Below, piece by piece: positions 1 through 5,560 of a DNA stretch of 9,692 bases (position 1 is its first letter; each line of letters begins with the position of its first letter). Source of the DNA: Deltaproteobacteria bacterium (GTDB taxonomy: Bacteria; Desulfobacterota; DSM-4660; Desulfatiglandales; HGW-15). The stretch lies in assembly GCA_016932235.1 (NCBI GenBank), contig JAFGDF010000117.1:1-9692 (forward strand). The letters are read 5' to 3'. The position numbers were made by a program, and so were the translations under genes. The notes under the pieces are model-generated. The model did not search any database, was not told the DNA's origin, and saw only the letters and a list, made by a program, of their open reading frames with translations.

Positions 1-206
1 AGCGGCGCTCTCGAGGCATCATGTGCCACCATGGCTGTAAGATATTGATCCGCGATACCTTCCAGGCACGCCCGGTCGCATGGCTGAATTGTTTCGGTTA
101 TAATTGTTTCGGTTTTAACGATATCAGACCCGGTATCCGCGGGTTGACATGCCGAGAAAGCGACTATGCAAATAACCATCAAGAAAATCACCGACAATTT
201 CCTCAT
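1..206 (-). CDS. Lipoprotein, NTF2-like paralogue, 3' end outside window
   Basis: The gene reads leftward from ATG at 206-204 and is open to the window edge, giving 68 complete codons. A strong ribosome site (GGAGGA, 211-216) precedes the start. The N-terminus is a lipoprotein signal peptide: MRK, a hydrophobic stretch, then lipobox FSAC with Cys20 as the predicted lipidated residue. A Thr/Glu-rich linker with a five-residue repeat follows (TETII, TETIQ; a 13-bp direct repeat at 87-99 and 102-114). The mature domain then opens with CDRACLEGIADQYLTAMVAHD. This matches the start of the mature domain in the proteins at 1540-2508 and 4509-5543, so it is a third member of the same family. It is divergent from the aldo/keto reductase gene across 167 bp. 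Function is unknown; an outer-membrane or periplasmic location is inferred from the lipobox. Confidence 0.85.
   Translation of the reverse strand, partial: MRKLSVIFLMVICIVAFSACQPADTGSDIVKTETIITETIQPCDRACLEGIADQYLTAMVAHDASRAP
87..114. repeat. Tandem 15-bp in-frame repeat in lipoprotein linker
   Basis: The 13-mer AATTGTTTCGGTT occurs at 87-99 and 102-114, a period of 15 bp. On the minus strand it encodes two copies of a TETI-type pentapeptide between the lipobox and the CDRACL motif. It is probably a small slippage duplication in a flexible linker. Confidence 0.8.
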
Positions 207-284
207 AATATCCTCCGTATCTAATTTTTTTATTCTTAAGGCTATTTACTATAAAAATCAAGGAGAAAAGCAGGCGTGATCCCT

Positions 285-299
285 GTCAAATTCCTTGAC
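285..299. promoter_or_regulatory. Small dyad GTCAA-N5-TTGAC in divergent intergenic region
   Basis: Perfect 5-bp arms at 285-289 and 295-299 overlap the -35 hexamer of the candidate promoter for the aldo/keto reductase. They lie centrally between the divergent genes. This could be half of a regulator site, but arms this short can arise by chance. Confidence 0.3.
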
Positions 300-323
300 T
301 AACAAGGGAAATTTCTCTATCTT
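295..323 (+). promoter_or_regulatory. Candidate sigma70 promoter for aldo/keto reductase operon
   Basis: TTGACT (295-300, 5 of 6 to consensus) is followed by a 17-bp spacer and TATCTT (318-323, 4 of 6). Transcription would start near 330, leaving a leader of about 45 nt before the ATG at 374. The -10 box lies inside the left arm of the perfect dyad at 315-341. Confidence 0.5.
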
Positions 324-341
324 CCTATACGGAAGATAGAG
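315..341. promoter_or_regulatory. Perfect 11-bp inverted repeat, candidate operator
   Basis: Arms CTCTATCTTCC (315-325) and GGAAGATAGAG (331-341) are perfectly complementary around a 5-base loop. The dyad covers the -10 box and start region of the candidate promoter. No U-tract follows, so a terminator is unlikely. A repressor operator fits best; a hairpin at the 5' end of the mRNA is the alternative. Confidence 0.55.
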
Positions 342-373
342 TTCTTGTCAACCTATATAAGACAGGAGGTCTT

Positions 374-1516
374 ATGAAACATAATTCATCCCGCAGAAGA
401 TTCTTAAAGGCCGGATTGGCCCTGCCCGCAGTGGGACTTTTATCCGGCAAAAGCCTGGGGGCATTGTTGCCGCAGCCTTCTCCTTCCGGATTAGCCTTTC
501 GGACATTGGGCAAAACGGGATTGAAAGTAACGAGCGTCGGTTGCGCGGCCGGGGCAATCCCGAATCCCGATATTTTAGCGCGCGCCCTTGACCTTGGTAT
601 CAATTACTATGACACGGCCAGGATTTACGGCCAGGGGAAGAGCGAAGAGATATTGGGAAGGGCTATTAAGGGAAAAAGAGACAAGATCGTTCTGGCAAGC
701 AAGACATATTCGAATACCAGGGAAACCATACTAAAGGATATAGAAACCAGCCTAGGTTTGCTTGGCACGGACCACCTCGACATCTACCACCAGCATTCCA
801 GGCACACACCGGAAGAGATTACCGATGAGATGATCGAAACAATGGAGCTTGTCAAGCAACAGGGGAAAACCCGCTTCATAGGCGTCAGCACACACGACCC
901 CAACGCGATGGTGGATTTTATTCTGAAGGTCGGAAAGTTTGATGCCGTCCAGACAACCTACAGCTACGCGATAGGCGCCCCCTATAGAGATGGGGCGATT
1001 GCCAAACTGCACAACGCTGGCATCGGGATTATCGCGATGAAGGTCGTGATAGCAACAGCCACGCCCAAAGGAGATACAGGGAACCATCTGAGCAACGAAG
1101 GCGGGCTTGCGGCTATCAAGTGGGTTTTGAACAATCCCGCGATTTCCACCACAGTACCCTGGTCTGAAACCATGGAGGAACTTGAGATCAACTTCCGCGC
1201 GATGACAGAAAAATATACTCCTGAGGATGAAAAGATACTTTTTACGCGCAGCGAACAGATCCGCGAGATTTATTGCCGCATGTGTTTTCAATGCAAGGGT
1301 AAGTGCCCCAAAGGTGTTCCCATCGCGGATGAATTGCGTTTCCTGGCCTATAACGATTTCAAGGGCAACTTTCATGAGGCGCGTGAGGGTTTTTGGAGTC
1401 TGCCAAGGGAGATCCGCAATATACGCTGCAGTGATTGTCCCGAGTGCGTGGTTCAATGTCCCAATGGGGTTAAGATTCGCGACCGTCTGATCCGAGCGCA
1501 GGAGCTCCTGGCATAG
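374..1516 (+). CDS. Tat-exported aldo/keto reductase with two 4Fe-4S motifs
   Basis: A 380-residue protein that probably reduces a carbonyl or oxidises an alcohol in the periplasm; the substrate is unknown. The N-terminus carries a twin-arginine signal (SRRRFLK, residues 6-12, then a hydrophobic stretch ending near SLGA). The AKR barrel spans about 42-290 and has the catalytic set: Asp80 and Tyr85 in YYDTARIYG, Lys110 in ASKT, and His141 in DIYHQH. The C-terminal part has two CxxCxxCxxxCP motifs (Cys301/304/307/311 and Cys352/355/358/362), enough ligands for two 4Fe-4S clusters. This architecture is known for the ferredoxin-fused AKR group. ATG at 374 follows AGGAGGT (364-370). The next gene starts 23 nt after the stop, suggesting an operon with the lipoprotein. 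Tat export fits a protein that folds with its clusters before transport. Confidence 0.92.
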   Translation: MKHNSSRRRFLKAGLALPAVGLLSGKSLGALLPQPSPSGLAFRTLGKTGLKVTSVGCAAGAIPNPDILARALDLGINYYDTARIYGQGKSEEILGRAIKGKRDKIVLASKTYSNTRETILKDIETSLGLLGTDHLDIYHQHSRHTPEEITDEMIETMELVKQQGKTRFIGVSTHDPNAMVDFILKVGKFDAVQTTYSYAIGAPYRDGAIAKLHNAGIGIIAMKVVIATATPKGDTGNHLSNEGGLAAIKWVLNNPAISTTVPWSETMEELEINFRAMTEKYTPEDEKILFTRSEQIREIYCRMCFQCKGKCPKGVPIADELRFLAYNDFKGNFHEAREGFWSLPREIRNIRCSDCPECVVQCPNGVKIRDRLIRAQELLA

Positions 1517-1539
1517 ACAGTCTTCAGATGAGGTAAGTT

Positions 1540-2508
1540 ATGAAAACAAAAAATACCGGGATTATGATTGCTATTATGATTTTAGCCTTATCAGCCTGCA
1601 GTACCCTACAAGCGACCGTTACCGAAGAAGAGCCGTTGCAGACAGCTGGTGGATGCGATCAGGCCTGCCTCGAAAGCTTTGCCGATCGCTATATCGACGC
1701 GATGGTCAGCCACGACCCATCAAGTATCCCCCTGGCAGAGGGCATCAAATTCACAGAGAATGGGGTGCAGCTTGACGTGGGGGATGCCTTGTGGGCGACC
1801 GCCAGCGCGAACACTGGCTACCGTATCTATGCTGCTGATCCGGAAACCGGCCAGATCGGTTATTCCGGCATTATCAAGGAAAACGGGACACCTGTGCTCA
1901 TTTCATTCCGCCTTAAAATAATGAATGGAAAGATCAGCGAGATAGAACAGATCGTGGGAAGAGACCGAAATTTTTCAGGTGTAGACAATCTAAAGGAGCC
2001 CGATCCTATCTACGCCCGGATTCTCGAACCTTCCGAAAGGGTCGAGCGCGATAGAATGATCTCTATCGCCGACAGTTATTTCGCAGCCTTGGAACGGGCT
2101 GACGGCAAAAGGCCGGTGCCGTTCGCCGACACCTGCAACCGTATGGAAAACGGAATTCAGACCACCAACAATCCCAAGCTGGGCGCTGCAATGGGCGGGG
2201 GATACAACATCATCGCGATGAGCTGTACCGAGCAGTTCAAAACGGGCTATTTCCGGTTTGTAACCGAGATACGCCGGAGACATGTGTTGGTTGATGAAAG
2301 GCGCGGGATGGTCTTTTCTTTCGCTGCGCTGGATCACGCCGGCAATATAAGACAGGTTACCACCACCGACGGCCAGACCCATGATATCGGCCAGTTGAGC
2401 CCTACTACGCTTTTTGGCGGAGGACTCTTCAAGATCATTAACGGCCGGATCCACCGGATCTACACCGTCTTTTTCTCGGCGCCTTACGGCATGAAGCACA
2501 ATTGGTAG
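1540..2508 (+). CDS. Two-domain NTF2-like lipoprotein, paralogue of 4509-5543
   Basis: A 322-residue lipoprotein: the signal ends in lipobox LSAC (Cys20), and Ser at +2 favours the outer membrane. The first half begins with CDQACLESFADRYIDAM (Cys39, Cys43), then has TENG and LDVGDALW and closes with RLKIMNGKISEIEQIVGRD near 142. The second half starts near 173 (MISIADSYFAAL), has FADTCNRMENGIQTTNN (Cys199) and MSCTEQF (Cys229), and closes with FKIINGRIHRIYTV and APYGM. The two halves resemble each other, so this looks like a tandem NTF2/SnoaL-like fold. Four Cys at matching places in the 4509-5543 paralogue could form disulfides. From memory it resembles bacterial 'nuclear transport factor 2 family' proteins and fungal DUF8021 proteins; no activity is established. 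GAGGT at 1530-1534 supports this start. Probably co-transcribed with the reductase. Confidence 0.88.
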   Translation: MKTKNTGIMIAIMILALSACSTLQATVTEEEPLQTAGGCDQACLESFADRYIDAMVSHDPSSIPLAEGIKFTENGVQLDVGDALWATASANTGYRIYAADPETGQIGYSGIIKENGTPVLISFRLKIMNGKISEIEQIVGRDRNFSGVDNLKEPDPIYARILEPSERVERDRMISIADSYFAALERADGKRPVPFADTCNRMENGIQTTNNPKLGAAMGGGYNIIAMSCTEQFKTGYFRFVTEIRRRHVLVDERRGMVFSFAALDHAGNIRQVTTTDGQTHDIGQLSPTTLFGGGLFKIINGRIHRIYTVFFSAPYGMKHNW

Positions 2509-2533
2509 AATCAGCCGGTCGATCTTCCTATGA

Positions 2534-2559
2534 GCCATTCGATGTACTCATGGCCCTGA
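2534..2559. repeat. Degenerate intergenic palindromic repeat, copy 1
   Basis: GCCATTCGA, then CTCATGGCCCTGA, resembles the unit at 4113-4138. It matches the common bacterial intergenic palindrome built on CATTCGACAAGCTCA with a CCTGAG centre (recalled, not searched). The right arm is eroded. Confidence 0.5.
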
Positions 2560-2567
2560 GTTAAACC

Positions 2568-2594
2568 AAAGGGCTATCAGCTATGAGCTCTTTT
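2568..2594 (+). terminator. Candidate terminator after the 1540-2508 gene
   Basis: AAAGGGCT (2568-2575) pairs with AGCTCTTT (2586-2593), with one G-U pair and a 10-base loop, ending in UUUU then a T-rich stretch. It lies between the convergent lipoprotein and nitroreductase genes. On the minus strand the G-U pair becomes an A-C mismatch, so it should work mainly for the plus-strand operon. Confidence 0.4.
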
Positions 2595-2600
2595 CTCCAT

Positions 2601-3236
2601 TTATTTATATTTTTCCCAAAAAACGACCTCTTTAAAATCTTTTCTTGGTCTGATCTTTGGATCTTCAGCAGGATATCCCAAAAGGATCAAATCATGGGCG
2701 AATAGATTATCCGGAAGGCCCATGACCTCATACGCGGCCTTGGGCGATACCGCGCCCACCCAGCAGGTGGCTAATCCCTGGTTTACGGCCTCCAGAGTCA
2801 TATATGCCGCTGCGATCATTACCTGCTCCCCTGCCTTGATAGTCATAACCTGTTCGCCAAGATGGTAAGGCGCAAACTGTTCGCTTCCCAGGATAACATT
2901 ATCGAGGACCTCATCCGGCCAATCCATCACGCCATAGTCAATAAGCTGCTTCAAGGCCTCTCTGTGCTGTTTGCGGGAGAATGCCTCCGGCACGCCACAG
3001 CAAACGATCACAACAGGTGCGCCTGCCACTTGCGGCTGGCCGGCGGCTACCTTATTTGCCAATTCTTGAATTTTGGCCTTGTCTTGCACCACAATGAAAC
3101 GCCACGGCTGGGTATTTCCCCATGATGGGGCTCGCCTGGCCGCCTCCAGCACCTTCTCGATTTTCTTCTTCTCCACAGGATCCGGCTTGAAGCTCCTTAT
3201 GCTTCTCCTTTTAAGTATCGCATCAGTTACATCCAT
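2601..3236 (-). CDS. Nitroreductase-family FMN oxidoreductase
   Basis: A 211-residue protein of normal length for the nitroreductase family. These enzymes are usually FMN-containing homodimers in the cytoplasm that use NAD(P)H to reduce nitro groups, quinones, flavins or enones. Family signatures are the N-terminal RRSIRSF (FMN phosphate region), APSWGNTQPWRF near 36-47, the late GLATCWVGA segment, and LLGYPAEDPKIRPRK close to the C-terminus. There is no signal peptide. GGAGGGA at 3242-3248 lies 5 nt from the ATG at 3236. A candidate promoter sits at 3321-3349, so it is probably its own unit, 231 bp from the upstream SnoaL-like gene. The substrate is not predictable. Confidence 0.9.
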   Translation of the reverse strand: MDVTDAILKRRSIRSFKPDPVEKKKIEKVLEAARRAPSWGNTQPWRFIVVQDKAKIQELANKVAAGQPQVAGAPVVIVCCGVPEAFSRKQHREALKQLIDYGVMDWPDEVLDNVILGSEQFAPYHLGEQVMTIKAGEQVMIAAAYMTLEAVNQGLATCWVGAVSPKAAYEVMGLPDNLFAHDLILLGYPAEDPKIRPRKDFKEVVFWEKYK

Positions 3237-3292
3237 CTTGATCCCTCCTTTTTTATTAATATCTCAACCTTTTTTCCTTCACGGACGCGATG

Positions 3293-3372
3293 CACCCGTT
3301 AGAGAATATGCACTATGTATATGATAGCTAATTATAATTCTTATCTCTAACGGGGTGAATCGCACCCCTACG
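3293..3372. repeat. Imperfect long inverted repeat plus short palindromes
   Basis: CACCCGTTAGAG (3293-3304) and CTCTAACGGGGTG (3345-3357) are inverted copies differing by one inserted base, 40 bp apart. The AT-rich centre includes the palindrome AATTATAATT (3330-3339). The right arm runs into a second small dyad, GGGGTG-AATCG-CACCCC (3352-3368). TGAATCGCACCCCTAC (3356-3371) recurs with one mismatch at 4344-4359. Together this looks like a miniature repeat element or its remnant. Confidence 0.55.
3321..3349 (-). promoter_or_regulatory. Candidate promoter for nitroreductase
   Basis: On the minus strand TAGAGA (3349-3344, 4 of 6), a 17-bp spacer and TATCAT (3326-3321, 5 of 6) form a reasonable sigma70 promoter. 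The start would be near 3314, with a leader of about 78 nt. The -35 lies in the right arm of the inverted repeat at 3293-3357. Confidence 0.35.
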
Positions 3373-3467
3373 CATTATTTAACGGGATAAAGCCTCAGCC
3401 TGACAGCCTACAGTCCGAATACCTAAAATTTATGGACGTCTCCTGTATCACTGTTCCGGGGGTGCGC
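3373..3467. other. Remainder of intergenic 3237-3467
   Basis: Beyond the repeat and promoter I see only a short duplicated phrase (CAGCCTGACAGCCTACAG near 3397-3414). There is no convincing terminator after the SnoaL-like gene and no coding sequence. Confidence 0.4.
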
Positions 3468-4043
3468 TTATCTGAATTTCCTGGGCTTATAGGTGTCTTT
3501 CCATACCGGCGGGAGATTGCTGTCCGAGGTAATATACCGCATTTTAAAGTACCAGCGGCCGTCAATCTTCACAAGCTCGCTGTATTCGCGGCCCTGGTCC
3601 ACCATCACGGGAGGCTTGTTTATATCCTCGTTAAGGACACCGCTCCAGATGGCCCATACTGTCGCTTTATCTCCGTTAACGGTGATAATAGGGTTATTGA
3701 GCAGCATGTGAAGCCTTCTGCCGACATGGGCGCTTTCCTCATCCAGTCCCCCGTACATTTTCGCGATAGCCTCGGGTCCCTTAGCGATCATTCCATTAAC
3801 ATCGAAGACCGCGTCCTCAGTGTAGTACTGGGCAAGATCGTGACCTGTTCCCGACGATATATCGACATAGTACCTTATCAGGATATCCTCAATCTGGATA
3901 CGGTCAAGCAGCGTCTCCTGCGTTACGATTTTTCCCCCGGCGATTGCCGTTATCGGCGTTACAAGAAACAGGATTGCCACAGTCGTAACTGCGACACGGG
4001 AAAAAACACTCGAATTCATACATGTGAACTTGATCATACTCAT
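3468..4043 (-). CDS. Secreted SnoaL/NTF2-like protein
   Basis: A 191-residue protein with a Sec-type signal peptide: a hydrophobic core (VAVTTVAILFLV), probably cleaved after TPITAIA. The mature part is one SnoaL_4-type NTF2-like domain. It starts with the helix LLDRIQIEDILIRYYVDIS, continues through LAQYYTEDAVFDVNG, and has RRLHMLLNNPIITVNGDKA and GRWYFKMRYITSD on the beta sheet. Such cone-shaped domains bind or isomerise, hydrolyse or dehydrate small hydrophobic ligands, but many members have no known activity. AAGGAGGA at 4053-4060 places the start at 4043; a second Met two codons on is less well spaced. It is a single-domain relative in fold only of the two-domain proteins nearby and lacks their CD[RQ]ACL motif. 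Periplasmic location is inferred. Confidence 0.82.
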   Translation of the reverse strand: MSMIKFTCMNSSVFSRVAVTTVAILFLVTPITAIAGGKIVTQETLLDRIQIEDILIRYYVDISSGTGHDLAQYYTEDAVFDVNGMIAKGPEAIAKMYGGLDEESAHVGRRLHMLLNNPIITVNGDKATVWAIWSGVLNEDINKPPVMVDQGREYSELVKIDGRWYFKMRYITSDSNLPPVWKDTYKPRKFR

Positions 4044-4100
4044 GGCAGTTTATCCTCCTTTACGATTTTCTGTTTGCTATTTTCTATTTTCTCTTTCCCA

Positions 4101-4138
4101 GACACGGATCACGCCATTCGACAAGCTCATGGTCCTGA
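4101..4138. repeat. Degenerate intergenic palindromic repeat, copy 2
   Basis: The best-preserved copy: GACACGGATCACGCCATTCG followed by ACAAGCTCATGGTCCTGA. The adjoining TTAATATCGAAGGACTC looks like an eroded right arm. It shares GACACGGA, CACGCCAT and TCATGGTCCTGA with 4361-4405. Confidence 0.6.
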
Positions 4139-4209
4139 TTAATATCGAAGGACTCACAGCCATGAAAACCATCGACGGGACAGCGAAGAATCTTTGTGTT
4201 ATAATTTAT

Positions 4210-4263
4210 GAATATCGAAGTTTATTCTTCACTTCAAAATTCTGAGTTCGTTATTCGATATTC
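4210..4263. repeat. 10-bp inverted repeat GAATATCGAA / TTCGATATTC
   Basis: Perfect arms at 4210-4219 and 4254-4263 enclose 34 bp. The style (TATTCTTCACTTCAAAATTC, GTTATTCGATATTC) resembles AT-rich intergenic repeats of environmental genomes. It is non-coding and of no known function. Confidence 0.55.
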
Positions 4264-4295
4264 GACCTTTCCTCTCTCTAAGCTTTTCTTAAATC

Positions 4296-4316
4296 TCCTC
4301 CCCTCTTAGGGGAGGA
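4296..4316. repeat. 8-bp hairpin TCCTCCCC-TCTTA-GGGGAGGA
   Basis: Perfect arms at 4296-4303 and 4309-4316 with a 5-base loop, followed by a purine-rich stretch (GAGGGAGGGAAGAAGG). There is no U-tract, so it is not an intrinsic terminator. It fits an intergenic palindromic repeat. Confidence 0.55.
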
Positions 4317-4360
4317 TCAAAAGAGGGAGGGAAGAAGGCGAGATGAATCGCAACCCTACA

Positions 4361-4405
4361 GACACGGACCATGGTCACGCCATACGCTGTATTCATGGTC
4401 CTGAG
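4361..4405. repeat. Degenerate intergenic palindromic repeat, copy 3
   Basis: It shares GACACGGA, CACGCCAT and TCATGGTCCTGA with copy 2. It differs by an insertion after GACACGGACC and by a changed middle. It directly follows TGAATCGCAACCCTAC (4344-4359), which is also present at 3356-3371. Confidence 0.5.
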
Positions 4406-4465
4406 TCATTCGGCCTCGAGCTCATGACCGATAGGCACCGTCGAGGGAGTCACGTCCCTCCTTGT

Positions 4466-4481
4466 CCCCCTCTTGAGGGGG
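4466..4481. repeat. 7-bp hairpin CCCCCTC-TT-GAGGGGG
   Basis: Perfect arms at 4466-4472 and 4475-4481, 28 bp downstream of the stop of the 4509-5543 gene when read on the minus strand. No U-tract follows on either strand. With the other repeats it fills the 465-bp gap 4044-4508, in which I see no gene. Confidence 0.5.
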
Positions 4482-4508
4482 TGCAGGGGGAGGTTCAGCA
4501 GGAAAAAA

Positions 4509-5543
4509 TCACCGGCCGGAGCCGATGGTCCATCCGTCTCCCAATCCATACGGCAGGGTTACGAACGGAAACGCCTCGACATGATGGATCAGGCCATTTC
4601 GGATCCCGAAGGTCTCCATTGTAACCAGATTCAAAATCATTCCCGGAGGGGCACCCGGCTTGGCGTTCCGGCCAGTTCCGTCGTGCACGAAAAGCGGAAA
4701 GGTTCCCACTGTCTGTTTCTGCTCGTCGATAATCAGAGCGCGGCGCGGGCGAATGCGCTTCATATAGGCGAATGCCTTGGTGTCGATCTGCTCGGAACAG
4801 GTCAGCATGCTGAATTTGAGCATCTCACGGCCCTGTTCAGTGTCTGCCGTTGGAATAAAAGGCGCCGGCATCATGCGGCCGCCTGGAGGCGGATTATTCA
4901 CTGTCTGGTAGCCGTTCTCATGGCGAACGCATTCATCTGCAAACGCGCCGATCTTCCCGTTGTCCCCTTCCAGGGCGTCAAAATAGGAGTTGGCGGCGCG
5001 AAACAGCATATCTCGTGAAACCCGTTCGGCAGGCGGTATATCGGTAGTCAAAAGCGGTGAGGGGGTGGTTAAAAGCCGGATCGCCGTATCATCGACATCA
5101 CGGTTATACAGCTGTTCGATTTCCTGAATCTTCCCGCGATCCACCTTCAAGCGTACGGCAACCAGCGCATTGCGGCCTCCAATCTTCAACCGTGCCTGCA
5201 GGCCGACCTGCCCTGAAACCGGATCAGCGACGTAAATCTTGAAATCGGTCGGTTCCGTCTTCGTCCGCCAGAGAACGCCCTCGCCAACGTCCATTTCGCC
5301 GGTGTTTTCGGTCATCCGCGCATCCTTTGCCAGTGGCGGTACGGCATCGAGATCCTGCTTGAATACGGCATCCATATAGCCATCCATGATGCCGATCAAA
5401 CAGGCGCGATCACACTCCTTGATCGCGGCCGGATTCCATTCCGGCTCTTCCGCCGCCGCTCCATTGATCAAAAAACAAACTGCCAGCAAGGCCGTCGCCG
5501 GCATAAAAAAACACTTCGATTGCATCAGGAATCTGGATCGCAT
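4509..5543 (-). CDS. Secreted two-domain NTF2-like protein, paralogue of lipoproteins
   Basis: A 344-residue homologue of the 1540-2508 lipoprotein with a different export signal: a Sec signal peptide (hydrophobic ATALLAVCFLIN, likely cleaved after GAAA near 31) and no lipobox, so soluble in the periplasm or secreted. The first half opens with CDRACLIGIMDGYMDAV (Cys44, Cys48), keeps TEN and MDVGEGVLW, and closes with RLKVDRGKIQEIEQLYNRD. The second half starts near 177 (SRDMLFRAANSYFDALE), has FADECVRHENGYQTVNNP (Cys205) and LTCSEQ (Cys249), and ends with GLIHHVEAFPF and LPYGLGDGW. All four Cys match the lipoprotein. GGGGGAG precedes the ATG at 5543; an internal Met at residue 7 is a possible alternative. 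It begins 17 nt after the cupin stop, so the two are likely co-transcribed. Function unknown. Confidence 0.86.
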   Translation of the reverse strand: MRSRFLMQSKCFFMPATALLAVCFLINGAAAEEPEWNPAAIKECDRACLIGIMDGYMDAVFKQDLDAVPPLAKDARMTENTGEMDVGEGVLWRTKTEPTDFKIYVADPVSGQVGLQARLKIGGRNALVAVRLKVDRGKIQEIEQLYNRDVDDTAIRLLTTPSPLLTTDIPPAERVSRDMLFRAANSYFDALEGDNGKIGAFADECVRHENGYQTVNNPPPGGRMMPAPFIPTADTEQGREMLKFSMLTCSEQIDTKAFAYMKRIRPRRALIIDEQKQTVGTFPLFVHDGTGRNAKPGAPPGMILNLVTMETFGIRNGLIHHVEAFPFVTLPYGLGDGWTIGSGR

Positions 5544-5560
5544 ATCTCCCCCTCTATTCT

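Noticed and set aside
21..224. 67-residue plus-strand open frame at the left edge
   Set aside because: The opposite strand encodes a lipoprotein N-terminus with ribosome site, lipobox and clear homology to two other proteins in the window, which accounts for this stretch.
315..341. Intrinsic terminator
   Set aside because: The hairpin is perfect but is followed by GTTCTTGTC rather than a U-tract, and it overlaps a good promoter.
752..1456. 234-residue open frame on the minus strand inside the aldo/keto reductase
   Set aside because: It lies wholly opposite a gene with clear family motifs, has no ribosome site and no recognisable domain; it is an antisense shadow.
1990..2538. 182-residue minus-strand open frame opposite the lipoprotein
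   Set aside because: It is antisense to a well-supported gene, and its sequence shows no protein family signature.
3432..4142. 236-residue plus-strand open frame
   Set aside because: It is antisense to the SnoaL-like gene, which has a signal peptide, ribosome site and domain match.
4044..4508. CRISPR array
   Set aside because: The repeats are few, unequal in length and spacing, and palindromic in an intergenic-repeat style; there are no regular spacers and no cas genes.
4343..5018. Plus-strand open frames of 93 and 181 residues
   Set aside because: They run through the repeat region and then antisense to the NTF2-like gene; no motif or ribosome site.
5475..5490. Lipobox in the signal peptide of the 4509-5543 protein
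   Set aside because: The Cys in ALLAVC is preceded by Val, which does not fit the lipobox, and a good signal peptidase I site (GAAA) follows.
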